A DNA stretch of 64,000 nt. It comes from Penium margaritaceum (lineage: Eukaryota; Streptophyta; Zygnematophyceae; Desmidiales; Peniaceae). Numbering within the stretch: the stretch's first letter is position 1; every line of letters begins with the position of its first letter. The translations under genes were made by a program, and so were the position numbers. The notes beneath the pieces are model-generated. The model did no database searches and had not been told where the DNA came from. It saw nothing but the letters and a program-made list of their open reading frames with translations. Positions 25,165-36,628 of the stretch are shown here, piece after piece. The DNA is taken from the NCBI GenBank assembly GCA_023375785.1, contig SZWC01000845.1:216703-280702 (forward strand), read 5' to 3'.

Positions 25165-25400
25165 TGGCACAACTCTGGCACAACTCTGGCAGAACTCTGG
25201 CACAGCTTTGGAACAACTCAAGCACAACTATGGCACAACTCTGAAACAACTCTGGCACTACTCTGGCACCTTTCAGGCACAACTATGGCACAACTCTGGC
25301 ACAACTCTGGCACAGCTCTGGCACAATTCTGGCACAACTCCGGCACAACTCCAGCACAACTCCGGCACAACTCTGGCACAACTCTGGCACAACTCTGGCA

Positions 25401-26159
25401 CAGCTCTGGCACAACTCTGGCACAACTCTGGCACAGCTCTGGCACAACTCTGGCACAACTCTGGCACAGCTCTGGCACAACTCTGGCACAACTCTGGCAC
25501 AGCTCTGGCACAACTCTGGCACAACTCTGGCACAGCTCTGGCACAACTCTGGCACAACTCTGGCACAGCTCTGGCACAACTCTGGCACAACTCTGGCACA
25601 GCTCTGGCACAACTCTGGCACAACTCTGGCACAGCTCTGGCACAACTCTGGCACAACTCTGGCACAGCTCTGGCACAACTCTGGCACAACTCTGGCACAG
25701 CTCTGGCACAACTCTGGCACAACTCTGGCACAGCTCTGGCACAACTCTGGCACAACTCTGGCACAGCTCTGGCACAACTCTGGCACAACTCTGGCACAGC
25801 TCTGGCACAACTCTGGCACAACTCTGGCACAGCTCTGGCACAACTCTGGCACAACTCTGGCACAGCTCTGGCACAACTCTGGCACAACTCTGGCACAGCT
25901 CTGGCACAACTCTGGCACAACTCTGGCACAGCTCTGGCACAACTCTGGCACAACTCTGGCACAGCTCTGGCACAACTCTGGCACAACTCTGGCACAGCTC
26001 TGGCACAACTCTGGCACAACTCTGGCACAGCTCTGGCACAACTCTGGCACAACTCTGGCACAGCTCTGGCACAACTCTGGCACAACTCTGGCACAGCTCT
26101 GGCACAACTCTGGCACAACTCTGGCACAGCTCTGGCACAACTCTGGCACAACTCTGGCA
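25401..26159 (+). repeat. Exact 33-bp higher-order block (23 copies)
   Basis: Within the CTCTGGCACAA array every third unit carries CACAG instead of CACAA. Counting from CAGCTCTGG at 25401, the 33-bp unit repeats 23 times without mismatch to 26159. Units outside the block are far more variable. Because 33 is a multiple of 3, one frame reads a perfect 11-residue repeat throughout. Confidence 0.93.
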
Positions 26160-27296
26160 CAATTCTGGCACAACTCTGGTACAACTCTGGCACAACTCTG
26201 GCACAACTCTGGCACAACTCTGGCACAGCCCTAGAATACCTCAAGCACAACTATGGTGCAACTCTGGCCCACTCTGGCACTACTCTGGCACCTTCGTGGC
26301 ACAACTCTGGCACAACTCAGGCACAACTCTCGCACAACTCTGGCACAACTCTGGCACAACTCTGGCACAACCCTGACACAAATCTGGCACAATTGCGGCA
26401 CAACTGTGGCACAGCTCTGGCACAACCCTGGCACAACTCTGGCACAATTATGGCACAACTCTGGTACAGCTCGAGCACAACTCTGGAACAAGTCTGGCAC
26501 AACTCTGGCACTACTCGAGCACAACACTTGCACAACTCTTGCACATCTCTGGCACTAATCTGGAAAGACTCTGGCACAACTCTGGCACAACTCTGGCACA
26601 ACTCTGGCACAACTATAGCACAACTCTGGCACAACTCTGGCACACCTCTGGCACAACTTTGGCACAACTCTGGCACAACTCTGGCACAACTCTGGCACAA
26701 CACTGGCACAACTCTGGCACAACTCTGGCACAACTATAGCACAACTCTGGCACAACTCTGGCACACCTCTGGCACAACTTTGGCACAACTCTGGCACAAC
26801 TCTGGCACAACTCTGGCACAACACTGGCACAACTCTGGCACAACTCTGGCACAGCTTTGCCACAACTGTAGCACAATTCCGGCACATCTCTGGCACAACA
26901 CTGGCACAACTCTGGCACAAGTGTGGCACACATCTGGAACAACTCTGGCACAACTCTGACACAACTCTGGCACAACTCTGGCACAACTCTGACACAACTC
27001 TGGCACAACTCTGGCACAACTCTTGCACAAATCTGGCACAACTCTGGCACAACTCTAGCACGACACTGGAAAAACTCTGGCACAACTATGGAACAAATAT
27101 GGAAAAACCCTGGCAAAACTCTGGCACACCTCTGGTACAACTGTTGCACAACTTTGGCACAAATCTGGCACAACTCTGGCACAACTCTGGCACAACTCTG
27201 GCACAACTCTGAAACAACTGTGGCACAACTTTGGCACAACTCTGGCACAAATCTGGCACAACTCGAGCACAACTCTGGCTCAAATGTGGCACAACT

Positions 27297-28220
27297 CTGT
27301 CATGACTAAGGCACAACTCTGGCACAACTCTGGCACAACTTTGTACAACTGTGGCACAATTCTGGCACATCTATAGCACAACACTTGCACAACTCTAGCA
27401 CAAACATGGCACACCTCTGGCACAACTCTGGCACAACTGTGCCACAACTCTCGCACAACTCTGGCACAACTCTGGCACAATTCTGTTACAGCTCTGGCAT
27501 AACTCTGATAAACTCAGGCACAACTCTGGCATAACTCCGGCACAACTCTGGCACAACTCTGGCACAACTCTGGCACAACTCCGGCACAGCTCTGGCACAA
27601 CTCTGGGACAACTCTCGCACGACTCTGGCACAACTCTGGCACAACTCTGGCACAACTCTGGCACAACTGTGGCACAACTTGAGTACAACTCTGGCACAAC
27701 TCTGGCACTACTCTGGCACAACTCTGGCACATCTCTGACACAACTCTGGCACAACTCTCAAACAACTGTGGCACAACTTTGGCACAACTCTGGCACAACT
27801 CTGGAAAAACTCGAGCACAACTCTGGCTCAAATGTGGCACAACTCTGTCACGGCTCTGGCACAACTCTGGCACAACTCTGGCACAACTCCGGCACAGCTT
27901 TGTACGACTGTGGCACAATTCCGGCACATCTATAGCACAACACTTGCACAACTCTAGCACAAACATGGCACACCTCTGGCACAACTCTGGCACAAATGTG
28001 CCACAACTCTCGCACAACTCTGGCACAACTCTGGCACAATTCTGTTACAGCTCTGGCACAACTCTGATAAACTCAGGCACAACTCTGGCACAACTCCCAC
28101 ACAACTCTGGCACAACTTTGGCACAACTCTGGCACAACTCTGGCACAGCTCTGGCACAACTCTGGGACAACTCTCCCACGACTCTGGCACAACTCTGGCA
28201 CAACTCTGGCACAACTCTGG
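27297..28220 (+). repeat. ~559-bp tandem segmental duplication in CTCTGGCACAA array
   Basis: Landmarks recur about 559 bp apart: CTGATAAACTCAGG at 27505 and 28064, the CACATCTATAGCACAACAC stretch, and the GCCACAACTCTCGC stretch. The second copy ends at the N run. Smaller examples nearby are a 121-bp offset (ACTATAGC at 26612 and 26733) and a 143-bp offset (AAATCTGTTAC at 30056 and 30199), both multiples of 11. Confidence 0.78.
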
Positions 28221-28238
28221 CACAACTCTGGCCCAACT

Positions 28239-28642
28239 NNNNNNNNNNNNNNNNNNNNNNNNNNNNNNNNNNNNNNNNNNNNNNNNNNNNNNNNNNNNNN
28301 NNNNNNNNNNNNNNNNNNNNNNNNNNNNNNNNNNNNNNNNNNNNNNNNNNNNNNNNNNNNNNNNNNNNNNNNNNNNNNNNNNNNNNNNNNNNNNNNNNNN
28401 NNNNNNNNNNNNNNNNNNNNNNNNNNNNNNNNNNNNNNNNNNNNNNNNNNNNNNNNNNNNNNNNNNNNNNNNNNNNNNNNNNNNNNNNNNNNNNNNNNNN
28501 NNNNNNNNNNNNNNNNNNNNNNNNNNNNNNNNNNNNNNNNNNNNNNNNNNNNNNNNNNNNNNNNNNNNNNNNNNNNNNNNNNNNNNNNNNNNNNNNNNNN
28601 NNNNNNNNNNNNNNNNNNNNNNNNNNNNNNNNNNNNNNNNNN
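28239..28642. other. Assembly gap (404 N)
   Basis: Run of N with CTCTGGCACAA units on both sides. Missing sequence is presumably more of the same array; its length is uncertain. Confidence 0.98.
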
Positions 28643-31600
28643 TGGCACAACTCTGGCACAACTTTGGCACAACTCTGGCACAACTTTGGCACAACTCTGG
28701 CACAACTTTGGCACAACTCTGGCACAGCTGTGGAAAAACTCAAGCACAACTCTGGCACAACTCTGGCACACCTCTGGCACAACTCTGGCACAAGTTTAGC
28801 ACAACTGTGGCACAAAGCTGACACAACTTTGGAACAACCTTGGCACAATTCCGGCACATCACTGGCACAACACTTGCACAACTCTGGCACAAATCTGGCA
28901 CATTTCTGGCACAACTCTGGCACATCTCTGGCACAACTCTTGCACAATTATAGCAGGACTCTGGGACAACTCTGGCACCACTCTGGCACACCCCTGGCAC
29001 AACTCTGGCACAACTATGGCACAGCTCCGGCACAACTCTGGCACAACTCTAGCACAACTCTGGCACAACTCTGGCGCAGCTCCGGCACAACTCTGGCACA
29101 ACTCTAGCACAACTCTGGCACTACTCTGGCACAACTCTGGCAGAACCATAGCACAACTCTGGCAAAACTTTAGCACAACACTGGCACAACTCTGGCACAA
29201 CTCTGGCAAAACTCTGGCACAACTCTGGCAAAACTCTGGCACAACTCTGGCCAAACTCTGGCACAACTCTGGCACAACTCTGGCACAACTCTGGCACAAC
29301 TCTGGCAAAACTCTGGCACAACTCTGGCCAAACTCTGGCACAACTCTGGCACAACTCTGGCACAACTCTGGCACAAATCTGGCATAAGTATTGCACAATA
29401 CTGACAGAACTCTGGCACAACTCAAGCAAAACTCTGGCACAACTCTGGCACATCTCTGGCACAACTGCGGCACATATCTCACACAACTCCGGCAGAACTC
29501 TGGCACAACTCTGGCACAACTTTGGTACAACTCTTGCACAACTCTGGCACAACTGTAACACAATTCCGGCACATCTCTGGCAAAACTCTGGCACAACTCT
29601 AGCACAACTTTGGCTGAACTTTGGAAAACCTCTGGCACAACTCTGGCACAACTCTGGCACAACTCTGGCACAACTCTGGTACAACTCTGGCACAACTTTG
29701 CCACAACTGTAACAAAATTCCGGCACATCTCTGGCACAATACTGGCACAACTCTGGCACATCTCTGGCACAACTGTGGCACAACTCTGGCACAACTCTTG
29801 CACAACTCTGGCACAATTCTGGTACAACTCTGCAGAACTCTGGCATAACTCTGGCACATCTCTGGCACAACTGTGGCACAACTCTGGCACAACTCTGGTA
29901 CAACTATGGCACAACTATGGCATAAATCTGGCACAACTCCGGCACAACTTTGGCACAAGTCCGGCACAAGTCTGGCACAACTCTGGCACAATTATGGCAC
30001 AACTTTGGCACAACTCTGGCATAACTCCGGCACAACTCTGGCACAACTCTGGCACAAATCTGTTACAACTCTGGCACAACTCTGGCACAACTCTGGCACA
30101 ACTCTGGCACAACTCTGGCACAACTCTGGTACAACTATGGAAAAACTTTGGCACAACTGTAGTACAACTCTGGCACAACTCTGGCACAACTCTGGCACAA
30201 ATCTGTTACAACTCTGGCACAACTCTGGCACAACTCTGGCACAACTCTGGCACAACTCTGGCACAACTCTGGTACAACTATGGAAAAACTCTGGCACAAC
30301 TCAGGCACAATTCTGGCACAAGTATGGCACAAATATGGAACAAGTCTGGTACAACTCTTGCACAGCTCTGGAACAAATCAAGCACAACTATGGCACAACT
30401 CTGGCACAACTCTGGTACTACTCTGGCACAACTCTGGCACAACCCTGGCACAACTCTGGAACAACTCTGGCACAACTATGGCACAACTCTGGCACAACTA
30501 TGGCACAACTATGGAACAATTCTGGCACATCTCTGGCACAACTGTGGCACAAGTATGGCACAACTCTGGCACAACTCTGGTACAACTCTGGCACAACTCT
30601 GGCATACCTCTGGCACATCTCTGGCAGAACTGTGGCACTACTCTGTCACTACTCTGGCACAACTCTGGATCAACTATGACACAAGTCTCGTCCAACTCTG
30701 ACACAACTCTGGCACAACACTGGCACAACACTGGCACAACTCTGGCTCAACTCTTTCAAAACTCTGGCACGACTCTGGCACAACTCTGGCACAACTCTGG
30801 CACAACTGTGGCACAACTTTGGCACAACTAGGGCACAATTCCGGCACATCTCTGGCACAACACTGGCACAACTCTGGCTCAAATCTGGCACATTTCTGGC
30901 ACAACTCTGGCACGACTCTGGCACATCTCTGGCACAGCTCTGGGAAAATCATAGCCGGACTCTGGGACAACTCTGGCAGAACTCTGGCACACCTCTGGCA
31001 CAACTCTGGCACAACTATGGCACAGCCCCAGCACAACTCTGCCACAACTATAGCACAACTCTGCCACCACTCTGGCACAACTCCGGCACAACTCTGGCAC
31101 AACTCTGGCACAAGTCTGGCACAACTCTGGCACAACTCTGGAACAACTCTGCTACAACTCTGGCACAACTCTGGCACAAATATGGCACAACTCTGGCAAA
31201 CGTCTGGCACAACTCTGGCACAACTCTGGCACAAGTATGGCACAACTCTGGCACAACTCTGGAACAACTCTGGCACAAGTCTGGCCCAACTGTGGCAGAA
31301 CCCTGGCACAACTCTGGCACAACTCTGGCACCACTCTAGCACTACTCTGGCACAACCCTGGCACAACTCTGGCACAACTCTGGCAGAACTATAGCACAAC
31401 TCTGGAACAACTTTGGCACAACACTGGCACAACTCTGGCACAACTCTGGCATAACTCTGGCACAACTCTAGGACAAATCTGGCACAACTCTGGCACAATT
31501 CTGACAGAACTCTGGCACAACTCAAGCAAAACTCTGGCACAACCGTGGCACATGTCTGGCACAACTGTGGCACATATCTGGAAAAACTCTGGCACAACTC

Positions 31601-32080
31601 TGGCACACATCTGGCAGAACATTGGTACAACTCTGGCACAACTATGGCACAACTGTAACACAATTCCGGCACATCTCTGGCACAACTCTGGCACAACTGT
31701 AGCACAACTCTGGCAGAACTCTGGCACACCTCTGGCACAACTGTGGCACAACTCTGGCACAAGTCTGGCACCACTCTGGTACAACTCTGGCACAACTTTG
31801 CCACAACTGTAACACAATTCCGGCACATCTCTGGCACAAAACTGGCACAACTCTGGCACATCTCTGGCACAACTGAGGCACAACACTGGCACAACCCTTG
31901 CACAACTCTGGCACAACTCTGGTACAACTTTGGCACAACTCTGGCAAAACTCTTGTACAACACTTGCACAACTCTGGCATAGCTCTGGCACAACTCTGGC
32001 ACAACTTTGTTACAACTCTGGCACAACTCTGGCACAACTCTGGCACAACCTCGGCACAACTCTGGTACAACTCTGGCACC

Positions 32081-35000
32081 ATGAAAAAAAAAATTCACTA
32101 CATGTGGTCAACATTGACAACTCACAACAAGAGTCACAGATAGTCAGAGGGGGTAACAATGGTTTGGGAACACTAGCTATCAACTAGAAAGCACAAAGAC
32201 CTTCAGTACGTAGTGACACGGCGTGGCAACCATGTACAGTGACAAACCAAATTAGGCATATGCCACAAATGGGCAGAGGGGGAAACCATGACCAAAAGAA
32301 TTTGAAATAGTGTGGTCAACGTTGAAAACTCATAACAGGAGTCACAAATGGGCAGAGGGGGAAACAATGGGTTGTGAACACTAGTTATCAACTAGCAAGT
32401 ACAAAGACTTTCAACAAGTAGTGGCACGGTGTGGCTAGCGTGTACAGTGACCAACCAAAGGATGCATACATTACTGAATATTACCAAATAAGTCCACTAT
32501 GTGTGGTCAACATTGACAACTCATAACACGATTCACAAATGGTCAGAGGGAGAGACAATGGTTTGAGAACCCTATGTATTTCCTACAACAGACAGATAAC
32601 TTAAACACATAGTGGCACGGTGTGGCTACGATGCACACCAAATAACCAAAGTAGGCATATGTCACTGACCATGACCAATGAATTTCACTATGGGTGGTCA
32701 TCGTTCATAACCCATAACATAAGTCACAAATGGTCAGAGGGGGAAACAATGGTTTCGGAAATGTTAGTTTTCAGCAAGATAGTACAACGACATTCAATAA
32801 GTAGTAGCACGGTGTGGCTACCATGTACAATGACCGACCACAGTAGGCATGTGTACTGCCTTTGACCAAAGAAATCAGCTGTGTGTGGTCAACGTTGACA
32901 AATCATAATACGGGTCACAAATGGTCAGAGGGGGAAACAATGGGTTTGGAACACCAGGTATCAACTGGCAAGCATAGGGACCATCAATGAGTAGTGGCAC
33001 GGTGTGGCTACCATCTGCAATGACCAACCAAAGTAGGCATGTGTCACTGACCATGACCAAAGAATGTCACTATGTGTGGTCAACTTTGACAACTCATAAC
33101 ACGAGTCACAAACGGTTAGAGGGGGAAACAATGTTTTGTGAATACTATTTATTGACTAGCAAGTACAAAAACCTTCAATATGTACTGGCACAGTGTGGCT
33201 ACCATGCACAGTGACCAACCAAAGTATGCATATGCCAGTGACCATGACCAAAGAATTTCACTTCGTGTGGTTAACGTTGACAACACACAACAAGAGTCAC
33301 ATATAGTGAAAGGGGGTAACAATGGGTTGGGAAACACTAGCTATCAGCTAGAAAGCACACAAATCTTCATTACAAAATGACACGGCGTTGCAACCATGTA
33401 CAGTGACGAACCAAAATATGCATATGCCACTAACCATGAGCAAACAAACTTCACAGTGTGCGGTCAACGTTGAAAGCTCATAACAGGAGTCACAAATGGT
33501 GAGAGGAGGAAACAATGGGTTGGTAACACTAGTTATCAACTAGTAAGTACAAAGACCTTCAACAAGTAGTGGCACGATGTGGCTAGCATGCACAGTGACC
33601 AACCAAAGGATGCATACGTCACTGACTATGACCAAAGAAATCCACTATGTGTGGTCAACATTGACAACTCATAATACGAGTCACAAATGGACATAGGAAG
33701 AGACAATGGTTTGGGAATCCTATGTATCAACTAGAATGGCCAAAGAACTTAAATACGTAGTGGCACGGTGTGGCTACTATGCACACCGAACAACCAAACT
33801 AGGCATATGTCTCTGGCCATGACCAAAGAGTTTCAATATGGGTGGTCAACGTTCACAACCCATAACACGAGTCACAAATGGTCAGAGGGTGAAACAATGG
33901 TTTTGGAATATTAGTTTTCAACTAGCAAGTACAACGACCTTGAATAAATAGTACCACGGTGTGGCTACCATGCACAATGACCGACCAAAGTAGGCATATG
34001 TACTGCCTTTAACTAAAGAAATCCGTTGTGTGTGGTCAACGTTGACATCTCATAATACAAGTCAGAAATGGTCAGAGGGGGAAACAATGGTTTGGGAACA
34101 CCAGGTATCAAGTAGCAAGCACTGGGACCTTGAAAACATAGTGGCATGGCGTGGCTACCACGTACACTGACCAACCAAAGTAGGCATGTGTCACTGACCA
34201 TAACCAAAGAATGTTACTATGTGTGGTCAACTTTGATAACTCATAACACGAGTCACAAATGGTTAGAGGGGGAAACAATGTTTTGTGAACACTAGTTATC
34301 GATTAGCAAGTACAAAGACGTTTAATATGTAGTGGCACAGTGTGGCTACCATGCACAATGACCAACGAAAGTATGCATATGTCACTGACCATGACCAAAG
34401 AATTTCACTTCATGTGGTCAACATCGACAACTCACAATAAGAGACACCGATAGTCGGAGGGAGTTAACAATGGTTTGGGAACACTGGCTATCAAGTAGAA
34501 AGCACAAAGACCTTCAGTATGTAGTGACATGGCGTAGAAACCATGTACAGTGACAAACCAAAGTAGGCATATGCCACTAACCATGACCAAAAGAATTCAA
34601 CAGTGTGTGGTAAACATTGAAAACTCATAAGACGAGTCCCAAATGGTCAGAGGGGGAAACAATGGGTTGGGAACACTATTTATGAACTAGCAAGTACAAA
34701 TACCTTCAACAAGTAGTGGCACGGTGTGGCTAGCGTGCACAGTGACCCGCCAAAGGATGCAGATGTCACTGACTATGACCAAAGAAGTCCACTATGTGTG
34801 GTCAACATTGACAAATCATGTCACGAGTCACAAATGGTCAGAGGGAGAGACGAAGGTTTGGGAACCCTATGTATTGACTAGAAAGGAAAAAGAACTTCAA
34901 TACGCAGTGGCACGGTGTGGCTACTATGCACACCGAACAACCAAACTAGGCATATGTCACTGACCATGAGCAAAGAATTTCACTATGGGTGTTCAATGTT

Positions 35001-35531
35001 CACAACCCATAACAAGAGTCACAAATTGTCAAACGGGGAAACAATGGTTTAGGATATTAGTTTGAAACTAGCCAGTACAATGAACTTCAATAAGTAGTAG
35101 CTTGGTGTGGCTACTATGTACAATGACCAACGAAAGTAGGCATGTGTTACTGACCATGACCAAAGAATGTCCTATGTGTGGTCAACTTTGACAACTCATA
35201 ACACGAGTCACAAATGGTCATAGGGGGAATAATGGTTTGTGAATCCTATTCATGGATTAACAAGTACATGGACATTCAATATGTAGTGGCAGAGTGTGGC
35301 TACCATGCACAGTGGAAAACCAAAGTGTGCATATGTCACTGACCATGACCAAAGAGTTTAACTTCATGTGGTCAACGTTGACAACTCACAACAAGAGTCA
35401 CAGATAGTGAGAGGGGGTAACAATGGTTTGGGAACACTGGCTATCAACTAGAAAGCATAAAGTACGTAGTGACACGGCGTGGCAACCATGTACAGTGACA
35501 AACCAAAGTAGGCATATGCCACTAACCATGA
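32081..35531 (+). repeat. ~191-bp satellite, six-monomer higher-order repeat (left block)
   Basis: Tandem monomers of about 191 bp in the fixed order A-B-C-D-E-F, recognised by their starts: A TTTCACTTCATGTGG with AACAAGAGTCAC; B CACAGTGTGTGG with TTGAAAACTC; C GTCCACTATGTGTGG with GGGAGAGACAATGG; D TTCAGTATGGGTGG with TTCACAACCC; E ATCCGCTGTGTGTGG; F TGTCACTATGTGTGG with CAACTTTGACAAC. Monomers share the core GTCACAAATGGTCAGAGG. The A-specific landmark recurs at 32128, 33291 and 34438 (about 1,147-1,163 bp), then 35392. A poly-A run lies at the left edge. Short open frames are scattered and unrelated to any protein I know. No gene seen. Confidence 0.93.
34978..35167 (+). repeat. D/E hybrid satellite monomer
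   Basis: Begins as monomer D (TTTCACTATGGG) and ends as monomer E (GGCATGTGTTACTGACC). The local higher-order period is shortened to about 954 bp, which equals the loss of one monomer through unequal exchange between neighbouring D and E. Confidence 0.85.
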
Positions 35532-35659
35532 TGATGCCCCCAATTCTGCCGCGTCACTGATTCTCTCCACACGGACCTTTGCTCCGCACTATGCGCGGAC
35601 CTTGCACTTTCACCACATATCTAGCGAAGCATGCAATGATTCTACCCAGCTTGACAGTT

Positions 35660-36555
35660 CCGCGGACTAGAGGTCCAGACCTATATGCGTGAACCTCACT
35701 GATGAGTGATACTCTGCGATCCCTCCTGTTGCTGCACGGGAGCCCACCACCTCATGGCGTCCGGCTCCTTTCCGCGGAATCCCTATTCCGCGGACGTGCG
35801 CTCACAGAGCACCGCCAGCACTCACTTCACCCGGACTATTGGTTCTTCACACACTTAGTCCCATGGACCGCAGACCAGATACCACAAGCAAAGGGAGGCA
35901 AGAGCGGTGAACTGAGAACACGGGTGAGAGTGGGTGAATGTCTTTGATCAACTGGGCAGATTACATGGAATGCGGAGTGTTGCTCGAGAAGGCAAGCAAG
36001 ACTGGGCCACACTTGTGCTACTGCCACCTAGGTTCTTATCTATCTGGGATTCCGCACGGTGTCTCCCCGCCGTGGGTCTCATCCCTTTCTTCTTCTTCCT
36101 ACTTGGACTCCAAGCGTTGCGACTACGCACTGCGGGTCTCGTCCTTGAATCCACACAACACATCATCTTCTTCATCCGCGGCTCGTTGACACGGTCTTCG
36201 TGTCTTTCCTTGAATATTCATCTTCCGCGGTGCGTGTCCGGTGATTTCTCCGTGGTTGATGCGACAGTTTTTCGTGGTCATTGGCTGTTGCTCTTCTGGC
36301 CGCCCACTTGTCCGCTGACCTGCCTGCTCCTCTCTCAAAAACTGCGTGTTCCCTCGCGGCTCGTTCCCTGTTCCCTTCTCACCGCGGATTTCTTCGCCGT
36401 TGCTTCCCGCCTTCTCCAGCACCACTGGGTTCCGCATCATTCCCCCCCCCCCCCCCCCCCCCCCCCCGCTCGACCGCCTCCGCGGAAGCCAGCGTTCCGT
36501 GCACGGTCCTCCCTCTCGCCAAAGTTCCATCTCCGCGGATAGGACCCCTCCGCGG
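35660..36555. promoter_or_regulatory. Cluster of CCGCGG / TCCGCGGA palindromes in the LTR
   Basis: CCGCGG occurs at 35660, 35772, 35788, 36176, 36225, 36382, 36480, 36533 and 36550. Six of the nine extend to the perfect 8-bp palindrome TCCGCGGA. I found only two CCGCGG in the ~6.8 kb internal region. A repeated palindrome in a U3-like region suggests binding sites for a dimeric regulator, but the function is inferred. Confidence 0.55.
36442..36467 (+). repeat. Poly-C run (26 C; poly-G on element strand)
   Basis: A homopolymer of 26 cytosines within the LTR. Length is likely variable between copies and is a sequencing-error risk. Confidence 0.9.
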
Positions 36556-36592
36556 AGCAGCGGCAAGGACATGCATGACACTGATGCCCCCA

Positions 36593-36605
36593 ATCCCCCC
36601 TTTTC
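36593..36605 (-). promoter_or_regulatory. Polypurine tract before the 3' LTR
   Basis: On the minus strand GAAAAGGGGGGAT directly precedes the LTR start TGGGGGCATCA. This is the expected place and composition of the plus-strand primer for LTR retroelements. It lies within 40 bp of the end of the zinc-module reading frame, so that frame is the last coding unit of the element. Confidence 0.75.
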
Positions 36606-36628
36606 GAAAGACTCCATCTCAGAGTCCA

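Larger units (their letters stand above)
25165..32080 (+). repeat. 11-bp tandem array, CTCTGGCACAA family
   Basis: Undecamers with consensus CTCTGGCACAA for about 6.9 kb. No frame on either strand contains a stop in the consensus, so long overlapping frames code for an 11-residue repeat (SGTTLAQLWHN on plus; CARVVPELCQS on minus). These frames reach several hundred codons but cover both strands and several frames at once and hold no other domain, so I call them non-coding. Aligned in the same orientation the unit matches CTAGGGCGCAA at 8 of 11 positions, suggesting kinship with the other undecamer family. Confidence 0.93.
35532..36592 (-). repeat. 3' LTR of the retroelement
   Basis: Read on plus it starts TGATGCCCCCA, against satellite, and ends TGATGCCCCCA next to the polypurine tract, so it has TG...CA ends and about 1,061 bp. 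An alternative inner boundary is ...CATGACA at 36580. The two ends are an 11-13 bp direct repeat, which is odd for an LTR. It contains nine CCGCGG sites and a 26-base C run. No confident TATA box or poly(A) signal was identified. No second LTR is visible in the window, so the call rests on the ends, the polypurine tract and the position after pol. Confidence 0.72.

Noticed and set aside
25076-26959. 627-codon open frame and other long frames in the CTCTGGCACAA array
   Set aside because: The repeat unit has no stop in any frame on either strand, so such frames are expected by chance; they overlap on both strands and contain only the repeat peptide.
35934-36542. 202-codon plus-strand frame across the LTR
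   Set aside because: Opposite to the element's coding strand, includes the poly-C run as a Pro run, no domain.
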